DNA of 64,000 nt, from assembly GCA_035610835.1 (NCBI GenBank), contig CM069457.1:36110553-36174552 (forward strand), read 5' to 3'. A program made the translations under genes and the position numbers. The DNA is from Ophiura sarsii. Lineage: Eukaryota > Echinodermata > Ophiuroidea > Amphilepidida > Ophiuridae. How positions within the stretch are numbered: position 1 is the first letter of the stretch; every line of letters begins with the position of its first letter. Below the pieces are notes generated by a model. That model did not search any database, was not told the origin of the DNA, and saw only the letters and a list, made by a program, of their open reading frames with translations. Shown one piece after another: positions 12,700-25,055 of this stretch.

Positions 12700-15512
12700 A
12701 TCTACTGAATATAGCATCAATTATATTGCTATAAGCGTTGCTATTTACTAAAGATATTATCGATTACGGTATATTGTTATAGTTTTGTTTATGCGCTGAA
12801 TATAGCATCAATTATATTGTTATAGCTTGGTTTATCTACTGAAGATAGCTTCAATTATATTGGTATAGCGACGGCTATTTACGAAAGATAGCATAAATTA
12901 TATTGTTATAGCGATGCTATCTACTAAAGATAGCATCAACTATATTGTTATAAGCGTTGCTATCTACTAAAGATAGCATCAATTATATTGTTATAAGCTT
13001 TGCTATCTACTAAAGATAGCATCAGCTATATTGTTATAAGCGTTGCTATCTACTAACGATAGCATCAATTATATTGTTATAAGCTTTGCTATCTACTAAA
13101 GATAGCATCAGCTATATTGTTATAAGCGTTGCTATCTACTAAAGATAGCATCAGCTATATTGTTATAAGCGTTGCTATCTACTAAAGATAGCATCAATTA
13201 TATTGTTATAAGCGTTGTTATCTACTAAAGATAGCATCAATTATATTGTTATAAGCGTTGTTATCTACTAAATATAGCATCAGCTATATTGTTATAGCGA
13301 TGCTATCTACTAAAGATAGCATCAACTATATTGTTATAAGCGTTGCTATCTACTAACGATAGCATCAATTATATTATTATAAGCTTTGCTATCTACTAAA
13401 GATAGCATCAACTATATTGTTATAAGCGTTGCTATCTACTAACGATAGCATCAATTATATTGTTATAAGCTTTGCTATCTACTAAAGATAGCATCAACTA
13501 TATTGTTATAAGCGTTGCTATCTACTAACGATAGCATCAACTATATTGTTATAAGCGTTGCTATCTACTAACGATAGCATCAATTATATTGTTATAAACT
13601 TTGCTATCTACTAAAGATAGCATCAACTATATTGTTATAAGCGTTGCTATCTACTAACGATAGCATCAATTATATTGTTATAAGCTTTGCTATCTACTAA
13701 AGATAGCATCAACTATATTGTTATAAGCGTTGCTATCTACTAACGATAGCATCAACTATATTGTTATAAGCGTTGCTATCTACTAACGATAGCATCAGCT
13801 ATATTGTTATAGCGATGCTATCTACTAAAGATAGCATCAGCTATATTGTTATAAGCGTTGCTATCTACTAAAGATAGCATCAATTATATTGTTATAAGCT
13901 TTGCTATCTACTAAAGATAGCATCAACTATATTGTTATAAGCGTTGCTATCTACTAACGATAGCATCAGCTATATTGTTATAGCGATGCTATCTACTAAA
14001 GATAGCATCAGCTATATTGTTATAAGCGTTGCTATCTACTAAAGATAGCATCAGCTATATTGTTATTAGCGTTGCTATCTACTAAAGATAGCATCAATTA
14101 TATTGTTATAAGCGTTGCTATCTACTAAAGATAGCATCAGCTATATTGTTATAAGCGTTGCTATCTACTAAAGATAGCATCAATTATATTGTTATAAGCG
14201 TTGCTATCTACTAAAGATAGCATTAGCTATATTGTTATAAGCGTTGCTATCTACTAAAGATAGCATAAATTATATTGTTATAAGCGTTGCTATCTACTAA
14301 AGATAGCATCAGCTATATTGTTATTAGCGTTGCTATCTACTAAAGATAGCATCAGCTATATTGTTATAAGCGTTGCTATCTACTAAAGATAGCATCAGCT
14401 ATATTGTTATAAGCGTTGCTATATACTAAAGATAGCATAAATTATATTGTTATAAGCGTTGCTATCTACTAAAGATAGCATCAGCTATATTGTTATAAGC
14501 GTTGCTATCTACTAAAGATAGCATCAGCTATATTGTTATAAGCGTTGCTAAGCGTTGCTATCTACTAAAGATAGCATCAATTATATTGTTATAAGCGTTG
14601 CTATCTACTAAAGATAGCATCAGCTATATTGTTTTAAGCTTTGCTATCTACTAAAGATAGCATCAGCTGTTATAAGCGTTGCTTTATACTAAAGATAGCA
14701 TCAGCTATATTGTTATTAGCATTGCTATCTACTAAAGATAGCATCAGCTATATTGTTATAAGCGTTGCTATCTACTAAAGATAGCATCAGCTATGTTGTT
14801 ATAAGCGTTGCTATCTACTAAAGATAGCATCAATTATATTGTTATAAGCGTTGCTATCTACTAAAGATAGCATCAGCTATATTGTTATAAGCGTTGCTAT
14901 CTACTAAAGATAGCATCAGCTATGTTGTTATAAGCGTTGCTATCTACTAAAGATAGCATCAATTATATTGTTATAAGCGTTGCTATCTACTAAAGATAGC
15001 ATCAGCTATATTGTTATAAGCTTTGCTATCTACTAAAGATAGCATCAGCTATATTGTTATAAGCGTTGCTATCTACTAAAGATAGCATCAGCTATATTGT
15101 TATAAGCGTTGCTATCTACTAACGATAGCATCAGCTATTTTGTTATAAGCGTTGCTATCTACTAAAGATAGCATCAGCTATATTGTTATAAGCGTTGCTA
15201 TCTACTAACGATAGCATCAGCTATTTTGTTATAAGCGTTGCTATCTACTAAAGATAGCATCAGCTATATTGTTATAAGCGTTGTTATCTACTAAAGATAG
15301 CATCAGCTATATTGTTATAAGCGTTGCTATATACTAAAGATAGCATCAATTATATTGTTATAAGCGTTGCTATCTACTAAAGATAGCATCAACTATATTG
15401 TTATAAGAGTTGCTATCTACTAAAGATAGCATCAACTATATTGTTATAAGCGTTGCTATCTACTAAAGATAGCATCAATTATATTGTTATAAGCTTTATT
15501 AACTACTGAAAC
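12700..15512. repeat. 43-bp hairpin satellite array
   Basis: More than 60 tandem copies of a 42-43-bp unit. Each contains GCTATCT-ACTAA-AGATAGC (7-bp stem, 5-nt loop) followed by ATCA(A/G)(T/C)TATATTGTTATAAGCGTT. The centre (about 12,880-15,500) is highly uniform, while degenerate units spread left to about 11,440, the pattern expected of an array homogenised by unequal crossing-over. Variants (AAG versus ACG in the loop, CAATT versus CAGCT) occur in short blocks. A related smaller array lies in front of the second TIMP copy. Confidence 0.97.
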
Positions 15513-15609
15513 TAGCTAAAATCATATCGTTATGAGCGTTGTTGTATTGAAGACTGTTCAAACAAAACTGCTAGGCCTATAATAACGTAGTGCTACCTAT
15601 AACAGTTAA

Positions 15610-15646
15610 CGATTTGATTAACGAAGTAACCTCGTTAATCAAATCG
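15610..15646. promoter_or_regulatory. Perfect 15-bp hairpin upstream of TIMP copy 1
   Basis: CGATTTGATTAACGA is followed by a 7-nt loop and its exact reverse complement. The counterpart in copy 2 (about 27,985-28,023) is kept with a slightly longer right arm. A regulatory role is a guess; it may be an old transposon end. Confidence 0.6.
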
Positions 15647-15687
15647 TGATCATGGTGACGGCTGTTCAAATGCTGTAAATACACCAT

Positions 15688-15695
15688 TGACGTCA
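15688..15695. promoter_or_regulatory. CRE-like palindrome TGACGTCA
   Basis: A full cAMP-response-element consensus lies about 1.35 kb upstream of the TIMP copy 1 start codon and is conserved at 28,065-28,072 in copy 2, embedded in well-conserved sequence. Binding by CREB/ATF proteins is inferred from the motif only. Confidence 0.4.
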
Positions 15696-15887
15696 TATAT
15701 CATTGTCTTTTTACAAAGTTAAGCGACCGTAGAGTGTCTGGCAATCCTTTATAATTTTGTGAACCCAGATATTGACAGGTTAATTTGATGTTAGGCCAAG
15801 TAAAAAAACTAAAGTAGTTTCTCGTCCCCTCGTGCACCCTTTTTCAGGAATTATGTAATGCTCTTTTTGTCTTTCTTTATTTCTTCC

Positions 15888-16268
15888 ACACCCTTAGAAA
15901 AAATGGTTCTAAAGTTGTCCTGCCAGGAGAACCCTTAAAGGTTCTTTAAAGAACCAAAAATAGTTCCCCAAACATGATACAGAACCATTTTTGGTTGATA
16001 CCGAACCATTTCTGGTTCTATGAAGAACCTTTTGGGGTTCTTCAATTTTCGAGAACCTTTTTTGAAGGTTCTATAAAGAACCTCTCTCTTGAACCTTCAA
16101 AAAAGGTTCTTGAAAATTGGAGAACCAAACAAGGTTCTTCATAGAACCAAAAATGGTTCTGTATCAACCAAAAATGGTTCTGTATCACGTTTGGGGAACT
16201 GTTTTTGGTTCTTTAAAGAACCTTTAAGGGTTCTCCTGGCAGGACAAAAAAGGGTTCTTTCTATAACC
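15888..16268. mobile_element. Palindromic GGTTCT-rich MITE, copy-1-specific
   Basis: A fold-back element built from GGTTCT/AGAACC phrases: the halves AAAGGTTCTTTAAAGAACC and TGATACAGAACCATTTTTGG are mirrored in the second half. TIMP copy 2 runs straight from TTATTTATTTCTTCC to TTTTTTCGTTAACAT (about 28,230-28,262) without it, so it inserted after the duplication or was lost from copy 2. Confidence 0.8.
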
Positions 16269-16589
16269 TTTTCGTTAACATTTTAAAAACAAAAAGAAAT
16301 CTTAGTAGTAGTTTTATTTTTAGTCCAATGAGCATTTTAAAGCAGGTTCCGTGTTAACCAACCACCTAGAACCATGAGATAAAAATAATTTACAAAGGCC
16401 TCGACATCTTTAAGTTATACTACCAATCAACCAATACCATGCTGGTAATGGTGATTTCGCATTGTTTATTTATTTTTAAAAAAAAGGGGGGGGGGGGAAG
16501 TGCCCTCATGCCCCATTTTACCAAAAGTAAGGACGAGAAACTAGTTTATTATTTTTATTTGACCTTATATCATTGGCCTACAGTGCATA

Positions 16590-16896
16590 AGGCCAAAAAA
16601 AGAAGTTGTGTTGCCCTCAGCGACCGACCCTAAAATCGTAAAAACTAGGGTCGCATTTTTTTTTAGATTTAAATTTGATTAAAAGTGTCTAAATGTTACT
16701 AATTCTTGCTTGAAATGAGTAATTAAGCCTAAATAAATGTTTTTTAGACTATCGTCACACTAGAAACATTAGTTAAATTGACATATGGGCATAACAATTT
16801 TGTCTTGAAAAAAAAATTGAAAAAAAAAACCGGCCGACCGACCCGAAATAAAATTGTTGGCACTTGAGGGCAACACAACATTTTTTGTTGTTGGCC
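16590..16896. mobile_element. AGGCCAAAAAA-ended MITE with TA target site
   Basis: Inverted ends AGGCCAAAAAAAGAAGTTG(TG) and CAACATTTTTTGTTGTTGG(CC), with subterminal TTGCCCTCA/TGAGGGCAA, enclose CGACCGACCC phrases. TA lies on both sides, and copy 2 has the empty site at 28,573-28,574. Relatives with GGTCGGTCG and GGCC ends occur at 19,545-20,110, 37,390-38,285 and 56,862-56,948. Confidence 0.88.
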
Positions 16897-17038
16897 TAAC
16901 TCGTGTGTAAAGAGGCATGGTGAAATGCTCACAGTGCGATATTACCGAAGCTTGCTATATTGAGCCGACACGTATGATATCCCACCTCATCCAAAAGGTT
17001 GATAAACTTGTTGACGACCGGTTACATTAGCAAAAAGG

Positions 17039-20000
17039 ATGGAAACCATGATGAAATGGTGTATTTGTGTGTTTGTTTTAGTTGCGATTTGCAACAGAAT
17101 GACAGATGGATGTAGCTGTTTGCCACGGAATCAGCAACAACAATACTGCGCCGCAGATTTTGGTATGTAATTATGTGTGCCCTGCCCTAAAATGTCTGAG
17201 TGTAACGGTACATGTATTATTATCAAAATAGGCCTAGACCTAATAATACATTTTCATTTGAGGGCTCTCCATTTCCAAAATCCTTGGATGTAGTTTGGTG
17301 CTTCGGCTGCCGCAAAAACACTACTGCAACGCGGATTTTGGTTACTGGCCCTGCCCTATAAATGTATAACATGCATGCATACAAGATATGTTTCTTATCA
17401 TGGTTATATGCTATTCTTTAGGACTCCTTAATTACAATTCGTTGGAGAAGAAGTGGGTAACTTCTCCACCCACAGTAGGCGTCACGGGCAATTGCTAGAT
17501 GCTTCTATAAATAACAAATGGCATTTCACCTGGATCTTCAGTTGGGGAGGAGAAGAGAGGAAGAGCACACACCTATGGTTTGGGAGGCGGTCCCGGTAGG
17601 CGGCATCATTTTAATTTAAAAGTTTCAGTGGTTAATAAACATGATATTTCTTGCGGGGCGTTTTATCTATCAGCCTATGTGTAACAACAGTGTTGCTTTA
17701 TTTCTACTTGTCTTACAGTTGTAAAAGCCATTATCGAGAAACAGGAGGAGGTGGTTACTTCACCTGGCAGTAAAATCTTATACCACGTCAAAGTCCAACG
17801 GGTGTTCAAGGGTAGAAGCAAATATCTGAAGCCCAGCAAGGTGGTCACCATTGAAACACCAACGGAGAGTAGCTTATGTGGTAATCCTAATCTGAAGATC
17901 GACACAAGTTATGTTATATCCGGTAGGTATGGAGGGCGTGGTTACTATATTCCATATCATATTATGCAAATGATCTCTATGGCTTCCTATATCCTCCCTT
18001 CATGATAAATAGTCTACCTTATTTATTTAGACCTTCATGTCACACATTGTTCATATGAAACTCAATGCAAAGGCTATTTATTGGTCGTATAGCCAGCCAA
18101 GCGGTGAATAAAGCATCATAGATCCACGAAAGACAATATTGTCCATGTTTAATATACTTGGCACTATGGCTTAAGAATCCCTGTTTAATATATAAATCGA
18201 GTGACATATATCGTATTAATTATGACAACTGTAACGAAACCTTAAAAAGAATCCTAATTTCATTTTTGCATGGTAGTGTGTGGCTTTACAAGGCACACAA
18301 TACATCTCGTGACCTATATTCAATGATTCGTAGCGTATGTAAGTATGTTTAAAACAAACTCTAGACACGTTCTAAGATCTTTGGCAAATTGACACAAGAA
18401 ATATGTATGTAAATTGCAGTATAACCCCGAAAAGAGTGTAGGAAGTTCCAGAGTCGTATAAAATAACCGGGGTTGTAACCAAAGTATATATTAGGTATGT
18501 GACGCTCTAATGGGTTGCATTTTTGAAAACATTCCCTAAACACGGGGTATGATTTGTGCTGGAACCCCCCCCCCCCCCCCCCCCCCCCCCCCTGGGAAAC
18601 TCTGAACATGTGTCCCAAATCGCGAAGAAAAAAAATCCAGTCAAACTTAACTGTCACTGGTCAAATCAACCTGTAAAAGAATAATGAGTGTACTCCCCCC
18701 CCCCCCCCCCCAAGTGAAGTGAAAGTAACCTATGACGTGTGACCCCTTGGTTCCTCCTGGCATGATATCGATTCACTAAGATGTCCTAGATATGCTGAAG
18801 TACACCGCAATCACGTTTATCTCAATTTACCCTGTATGCTGAGAATTGCAATTGCTGGGCTGGCAACATTTTGCAAACAATGTCATCTTAGGTTGTTGCT
18901 ATTGAGCAAACTTATGAACATGGTCAGAATAGCACAATAGCTTTATGAATTCATATTAACATATTTATGAGTTTAGGGCCGGATTTACCTTTTTTGGGGT
19001 CCTCCTAGACCAAACCAAAATTTGGAGACCCACAACTCATTGGAGGAACCATATGCTCTCAAGTTATTGCTAAAGAGCCAGAACAATTATAGGGGAAACC
19101 AGTGGAGACAATTTACTGCGCTTTCCTATAGTTTTTTATCTTATTTGTTTTCTCTAAATTTGCTCCCCCATCCATCTGGGTGCCCTGCTAATCCAGCCCT
19201 GTATGAGTTCATATGCCCAAATGTTTGACCTGTAGGTTTGCAGTATATAGTTTTTATGTTGTACAATGTATATTTCAGGTACTAAAAACAACGATGGCCA
19301 GCTGCAACACAGCAATTGTGATCTCTACTTGGAATGGAACCAAATAACAAAACCTCAACGGAGAGAGTTCTCTAACGTGTATAGGAAAAATTGTGAGGAG
19401 TAAGTATTCCAACATGCATACACGGACAAGTTTAGAAAGGGATCTTGAACCACATGAAACTATAACATTTTTATACCAGAACCTCGGCGATCACATCAAT
19501 AAATATATAAGCTACCAGTACACCCCGCCCCTAAATTTTGGACCTAAAAAGAAGGTTTGTTTGTCAGACAAGGGGGGGGGGGGGGGGGGGGGGGGTGGTA
19601 GTGGGTCGGTCGGTCGGTCGATTACCTTTTTTTTCTTTTTTCTTTTTTGTTGCTGCTATAGACGCTTTGGAGCGCTATTTTAAAGCGTACCCAACACTTC
19701 CAGAAAAGAAAAAAGACTATACAATTTTGTTTTCAATTACTTTCACGTTTGTTTAAAAAGCACCATACCAACAAAAAAAGTGAAAAGTTAAAAATCTCAG
19801 GTAAGCATGTATGTTGAATGCAAGGGTGACAGTCTTGCAACCCGTAGTACAAACCCTCAAACCATGTTTGATTTCCTGTTTTTGCTAGAATCTTGAATTT
19901 GCACCTCCTTGGTGTTTATAAGGGAGGATATAATTAAAGTCTAGGACAGTTTGTTTATCTATTTGGCAACTTCAGATGAAAAATGTTATTCAAAACATAC

Positions 20001-20642
20001 AGTTTACACCATAAAAATATCTTTAAAAGCAAGGAAAAAAAAAGAGAAACAAATTATAGATTTGTTGGGGTCGGTCGTGTTTGGGCAAACAAACCCTTTT
20101 TTTGGCCTTAGTGATTCTTGAATTATAAACTTAACCCAATGTTACTCAAATACTTATCATATTAACAGTTATATTAAGGCAACCTATAGCAATCAACCGG
20201 ATAGTAGTTGGCTGCGAAGATAGCTCTTACAATCAGCATTCACGTTGCTCCTAAACGATTTCTATATACAACACTTGATATGTGGCGTAACTATAATAGT
20301 ACCCCGGGTGCCGCTCTGCGGGGGCGACAAATCAACGCGATAAAAGATCTTCCAATGTTCATGCAATTTGCTCTAATGAATGTACCTTTTTATTTTATGT
20401 ACAATTTCCCCAAAGGCGCCACACGTCACGGTTATACCACTTGATTTTTAATGCATTTTTTTAAATCAAATAATTATATAATATTGAATGGCTTTGTGAG
20501 TGATATAAGTATATATTGCACGTGCTATAAAAATATTTTTATAGCGAGTGTAATAATTTCACATTTTCTAAATATTACTATTTTCTTTGTATATCTCTCA
20601 GATAAACACCTCTTCAACTGGCGCCATGGCTACCATGGATGA
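17039..20642 (+). CDS. TIMP-like metalloproteinase inhibitor, copy 1
   Basis: Secreted inhibitor that would block metalloproteinases through its N-terminal cysteine. Exon 1 (17,039-17,162) encodes a signal peptide ending before CSCLPRNQQQQYC, whose cysteines at mature positions 1, 3 and 13 match the TIMP pattern. Exon 2 (17,719-17,922) holds the strand region with VFKG and ESSLCG. Exon 3 (19,279-19,399) holds the NC-DLYLEWNQ segment. All have GT/AG borders and compatible phase. The 3' end is unresolved. The last homologous segment starts at 20,602 but hits TGA at 20,640, before the CAYNPF-like C-domain motif, and it is out of frame with the GTAAGT donor at 19,400; a GTGAGG donor at 19,393 would be in frame. 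Alternatively the gene ends through a segment at 20,169-20,223 as an N-domain-only protein. ATG 17,039 was chosen; ATG 17,048 is in frame. Confidence 0.85.
17289..17340 (+). pseudogene. Exon-1 echo inside TIMP intron 1 (copy 1)
   Basis: About 125 bp after exon 1 the sequence again reads as a TIMP exon-1 3' end: TGTAGT, then CGGCTGCCGCAAAAACACTA and ACGCGGATTTTG, followed by GTTACT in place of a good donor. Translated in frame it keeps C-S and HYCNADF. It is probably a non-spliced duplicate of the exon boundary; similar echoes occur in copy 2. Confidence 0.7.
17923..19278 (+). other. TIMP copy 1 intron 2
   Basis: Bounded by GTAGGT and TTTCAG. It contains a C run of about 27 at 18,566-18,592, another near 18,697-18,710, and no other gene. 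Alignable pieces recur in copy 2 intron 2, which is longer because of insertions near 34,580-35,356 and 35,720-36,060. Confidence 0.7.
19545..20110. mobile_element. GGTCGGTCG-family MITE in TIMP intron 3 (copy 1)
   Basis: Ends resemble TAAAAAGAAGGTTTGTTTG and GCAAACAAACCCTTTTTTTG(GCC), with an internal G run followed by GGTCGGTCGGTCG. The same insertion is present at the matching place in copy 2 (about 37,390-38,285), so it predates the duplication. Confidence 0.7.
20169..20223 (+). other. Candidate alternative TIMP exon 4
   Basis: An acceptor-like ATTAACAG precedes a segment that, joined in phase to exon 3, adds a short tail ending at TAG 20,221-20,223. The equivalent in copy 2 (38,338 on) keeps the same frame and stop. 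In another frame both copies read GCEDS...QHSRCS, which could be a C-domain cysteine segment. Neither reading can be proven from sequence. Confidence 0.3.
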
Positions 20643-20699
20643 TACTACAACGCCACCATGCAATGTGCCTACAATCCATTTACAAATGATGATGCTCAA

Positions 20700-21345
20700 T
20701 GTATTTCATATATACATAGAACACGAATGCTATTTGCTTGCGAATTCATTACCAGTCATAACCTTTAATAATAAACCTGATCTCATTATCTTAATATCAT
20801 ATGTGTGCTATATACACACATTGAACACGAATGCTTTTACTTGCAAATTCATTATCTGTCATAGCTTCAAAGATATATATAATCTCATATTTTGATATCA
20901 TACTAAATACCTGTGCTCCATACACATTAAACATAAATACATTTTGCTTGCGAATTCATCATCTTTCATACGGCCACACAAATGTAATACTTTGTCTCAG
21001 CAGCCCGCACGCATTGCTTTTAAATGAGATTTTACGCGTAGCGCTACATTTCTTTCTTTCTCTTTTCGATTTTTCGAAGGAGGGGGGGGGGGGGGGGGGA
21101 ATCACATAGGACATAGCTCTTTTTGTAAAAAAATACAAATACAAATAGAAGCACAGCACATGGCCTTTTAGCCAAATGTTACTGAGACAAAGTATTTAAT
21201 TTTGATGGCCTAAGCTTCAAAAACATACCTGATATTCTATCTAAAGATTATAATAAAATCCTGTGCTCCATATACACATTGAACACAAATGCTTTCTGCT
21301 TGCGAATCCATATCTGTCATTAGCTTCAACATATAGCCTACCTGA
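20700..21345. repeat. Degenerate ~105-110-bp repeats 3' of TIMP copy 1
   Basis: Phrases GAACACGAATGCT, TTGCTTGCGAATTCATTA, CTGTCATA-GCTTCAA and TAATATCAT recur about every 105 bp near 20,725, 20,827 and 20,932, with another near 21,285. The same family is better preserved at 39,557-40,060. Confidence 0.8.
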
Positions 21346-21687
21346 TCTTGTATTGTAAGATCATGAAATAAAGTGCGAGTCAAAAAGAAGTTGTACGTAA
21401 ATGAATATTTCTTTCGGATAGACAAAACAAATGTGACATTCTAATCAAGCACGTATTCGAAAAGCATATTCTTCCGCTGATACGAATCACTAAAATTGAT
21501 CATTGCGCCTGTTATACAAATAATTCATTTTGGAAGCTGTCCACGAAATTATCAAGGTAGAATTATTGGTCGGCACAGATAAAAAAAAAAATTGAGCAAA
21601 ACCTTGCGTGTAACAGCAAAACCCTGGGTTACACTTACAAAATACAGTGTTACATTTCTTAGATTTAAAAAGATTAATGATTATGCA

Positions 21688-22375
21688 AATTGACATTTGA
21701 ATAATCCGGATTACGCTAATTGACATTTAAATAATCCGGATGTGTAAATGAGGTAGAATCGCACACAAGAAAACTATTATATTTTATTATCGCAGAGTAA
21801 CTTAAGTCCGGTAGTACGACTTTAATCTAATTTAATCAAACCAGCTGTTTTGACAAGTGGTTTGACATTCTGGAAAACCCCTCTTATCTTTACCTGTCAA
21901 TCTAGTTGTTATGATGTATTTACGTAAATGTTGATCAATCGTACTTACCGTATTTTATGAATGAGATCTAAAATCATTTCGACATCAAACTCCGTGGAAC
22001 TTGCACGTAAAACGCTGTGGTGAACATCAAGATTCAACGTTATTTGTTGCAGTATTTTCTATGAATTAAAGAAATATAAACAGAAGGAACTGTCTACTGA
22101 TGCTTCACTTCGAGTTCGACTCAATATTTGTGTAAAGCATAAGAGTGTAGAGTTGTAAAGCAACCGCTCGGCTATTGCGTCTCTTCATATCATACCGGAT
22201 TATGCCAATTCACATTTACATAATCCGGATTATGCTCATTTACATTTGAATAATCCCGATTATCCTAATTTGAAGAGTCCGAATGATGCTAATTCACATT
22301 TGAATAATCCGGATTATGCTAATTCACGTTTGAATAATCCAGATTACGCAAGTTCATATTTAAATAACCCGAATT
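21688..22375. repeat. 30-bp AATCCGGATTATGCTAATT repeats
   Basis: Two units at 21,688-21,742 and about six at 22,196-22,375 share AATCCGGATTATGCTAATTC plus ACATTTGAAT. Diverged units lie at 40,940-41,030 in the second block. The larger array sits just beyond the end of block homology. Confidence 0.85.
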
Positions 22376-23356
22376 ATGTCTGGGAGCTTCTCGTCATGTT
22401 AAACTCACTTCCGAAACTCACTATTAAAGTATAAAACCCAGTATAAATCAACTTTGATCCCGGTTTCGATCAAGGGAAAAACACTGGCTTGGGATTGGGA
22501 TTTAAATTGCCGGGTTTATATCGAAAGGTATTACATCCGGGTGGTTGCAATTTGTTTACTTTTTACAGATTCCTTTTAACCGGGCGAGCACAGCTGCACC
22601 ATGCTCAGCTCAGATGGTGGCGGTCCACCAGGTCCCCGACTTTACGAAAATGGGAGCCCATAAAACTTAAACACCGGAGAAAAAATAAATCACACTTCGG
22701 GGATTTTTTGTTTTGATTTTTTGGGGGTTTGTTTCCTTTTATATCTTGAAAAATTCACCCTAAACACGTATTGGAGTCTCTCAAAACATACACTTTTTGC
22801 CGATTTTTGCCGTTTTTGATACCCTACGCGATGTACGCGCGTACATAGCCTTTCCGTGAAAAACAACCCTTTTTACGCGTTTTTAAGCGAGCACGATATC
22901 CACCTTCGTATACAAGTACCCGGGTGTATTTACCATCTTAGTCAAGCCCATGGGAGCTGCCATATTGGAATGACCATAACATGGGTTGCCAGTCTATTTT
23001 ACTACTCAACATAACTAATACTCTTTATAATGAAAATCCCTACATGTAACACATAGGCCTATGTACTTAAAAAACATTATATCGTATAGGTTCTACTAAA
23101 AAAAATCGTAAAAACGATGTCTAGTTTTTAGTAAGTACTGATTTGTTAAGCATGCCCAACGGTAGTGATTTATTGGTAGCGCGAGCTTAACTAATTTGAT
23201 TTACGAATTAAAAGTTTGTAAAACCGGAGGTTTTACGATGTTCTCTACTGCTTTTACTAACCAAAAAGGTTCGTAACGTCTGGCCGTACAAAGCTGTAAA
23301 GTAAGCTTATTACGGTAGGCCCCAGAAAATACCGATGAAAAACGATGGCAAACAGG
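22376..23356. other. No recognisable gene
   Basis: Unique-looking sequence; a 75-codon frame at 22,489-22,716 has no family features. Nothing is supported. Confidence 0.4.
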
Positions 23357-23650
23357 TATTTATTTCTCTCAAATTGAACATTAAATATTACAGTCATATC
23401 GTAAGCTTTACGGTAGGCCCAGGAATATCGAATGCAATCATGGGGACCGTGGGCATGGCGACTCATTGCTCGTTCATGAATCATAGGCTGTTCGCAAGCG
23501 TCCACCATCTTGGCTGTCGTTTCTGCACTAAGTGCCACACAAACAGCACCATCCCCACGATCCGCACGATTGCATTCGATATTCCTGGGCCTACCGGAAA
23601 GCTTAATACGTTATGACCGTAATAATGTTGAATTTGAGAGAAATAAATAA
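23357..23650. mobile_element. Fold-back MITE, ~110-bp arms
   Basis: The left arm from TATTTATTTCTCTCAAATTG through ACGGTAGGCCCAGGAATATC is mirrored by GATATTCCTGGGCCTACCG through CAATTTGAGAGAAATAAATA-like sequence. Open frames on both strands here are mirror images caused by the palindrome, not genes. Confidence 0.85.
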
Positions 23651-24229
23651 GCTTTCTGGCAGCAACTCGCTTGCCTTTCATCAGCCCCAACAAAACGTGG
23701 GGGCGCTGTTGGCGGTTAAGCTATTGAGTCTCATAAATTGCAAATTGTAAAACCAGTTCGTAAAACTAATCATGCAAATTGGTAGGAGGGTTTAACTAAC
23801 AAAGTGTGGGTAGTACGAACTACCGTCAACCGCGAACTGACCGATGCTAATATACTCTAGTTCGTAGAACTTTAATATCCCGTTAGTAAGACCAACTCAA
23901 CCACTATTCATTAAATACGAATCTTGCATATGATTCCGGTTTCCCATAAATCGTAGGGCTCAACCAGCGTATTTTACTAATTTACAATTGGTAAAACATG
24001 ATAACAACTTTTGTTTTGTTTTCAGTGATGATCTAGGCATGTCACAGTGCATGCACAATAGGTCTGTCCGCCAGCAGTCACACACACATAGTGGCAATTA
24101 TTGCACATTTCATTAGAGTTTCCAAATATTGCACAAATCATTAAAAATTAATGAATTCATATTTTTCAATAACCTTTGGCATGTATTTAATTTATACTGT
24201 TAACTAGTTTATCGCGAAGTTTCAGATCC

Positions 24230-24690
24230 CTAAAAGAGTAGTTTTGTAATTTCCAATATGTAATGTCTTAATTGCATGTCATATAAATGGTGAAAAAAGC
24301 ATGAGAACATTCGAAAATTCGCAGAATTTGAGCCTATTTCCGGATATTTGAAAATTAGCATATCATCAGAATGCATAAATTATTTTCTTGAGATTTTCTC
24401 ATCTGCAGATTGGGCAAAATACCAAAACCACAATCTTTTAATAATTTACTGTGCCAAGCTGCAAAAATAATTCTATATGACGTTTATTCTGTGAATTGGT
24501 CATAAAGAATAGTTTTGTAACTTCCAATATTTACCGTCTTATTTGCATGTCATACAAATGGTGAAAAAAGCATGAAAACATTCGAAAATTCGCACTTTTC
24601 AGGTTTTTCACAATTTATGGCAGAATTCGAGCCGATTTCCGGATATCTGAACATTAGCATAACATCAGAATGCATTGACCAATTTCAATT
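24230..24690. repeat. Direct duplication, ~275-bp period
   Basis: The block with TAGTTTTGTAA, TTGCATGTCATA, AAATGGTGAAAAAAGCATGA, ACATTCGAAAATTCGCA and TTTCCGGATAT occurs at about 24,235-24,385 and again at about 24,508-24,682, with an extra ~30 bp in the second copy. Confidence 0.85.
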
Positions 24691-24807
24691 CTGCTTTTTG
24701 TTTTTCAAAGCTAATAACAAGATCTAACATATGAAACCATAAAATATCATATGTGGTGTGTAGTTATTTTTGAGGTGCTGTATATCACTGATATACGTGA
24801 AAGCCGT

Positions 24808-24850
24808 ACATTATAAGCGTTGCTATCTGCTGAAGATAGCTAATATCAGT
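24808..24850. repeat. Solitary unit of the 43-bp hairpin satellite
   Basis: A single unit (ATTATAAGCGTTGCTATCTG, then CTGAAGATAGCTAATATCA) lies about 2.5 kb in front of the second satellite array and may mark the left limit of the second duplicated block. Confidence 0.8.
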
Positions 24851-25020
24851 GGCGTAGCTATGGGGTTGCTATGGGGGGAATTTGGCCAATATGGGAATAT
24901 CTTGATGTACAAAACAAAATCATAGCCCCCAAAAAATGATCGGAACATACACCGGAACATGTTCTATACAGTCCTCAAAAGAGTAACTTAATGGCGTCGC
25001 CAGAAGGGGCGGGGCGGGGT

Positions 25021-25055
<35 letters not shown>

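Larger units (their letters stand above)
15489..22130 (+). repeat. Segmental duplication block, copy 1
   Basis: From just after the satellite to about 22,130 this block is alignable, in the same order and orientation, with about 27,870-41,985. Shared landmarks are the upstream hairpin and CRE-like site, all TIMP exons, the GGTCGGTCG MITE in intron 3, the ~110-bp 3' repeats and the AATCCGGATTA repeats. Insertions present in only one copy account for the much greater length of copy 2. Confidence 0.92.

Noticed and set aside
12700..15512. CRISPR-like regular array
   Set aside because: Units are direct tandem copies with no unique spacers, no cas genes are present, and the DNA is eukaryotic; it is a satellite.
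20208..20444. 78-codon open frame conserved in sequence with 38,386-38,606
   Set aside because: The region is shared because the whole block is duplicated; the open frames in the two copies are in different phases relative to the alignment, so coding is unlikely.
23257..23693. Overlapping ORFs on both strands (93, 93 and 70 codons)
   Set aside because: They mirror each other because the region is a fold-back MITE.
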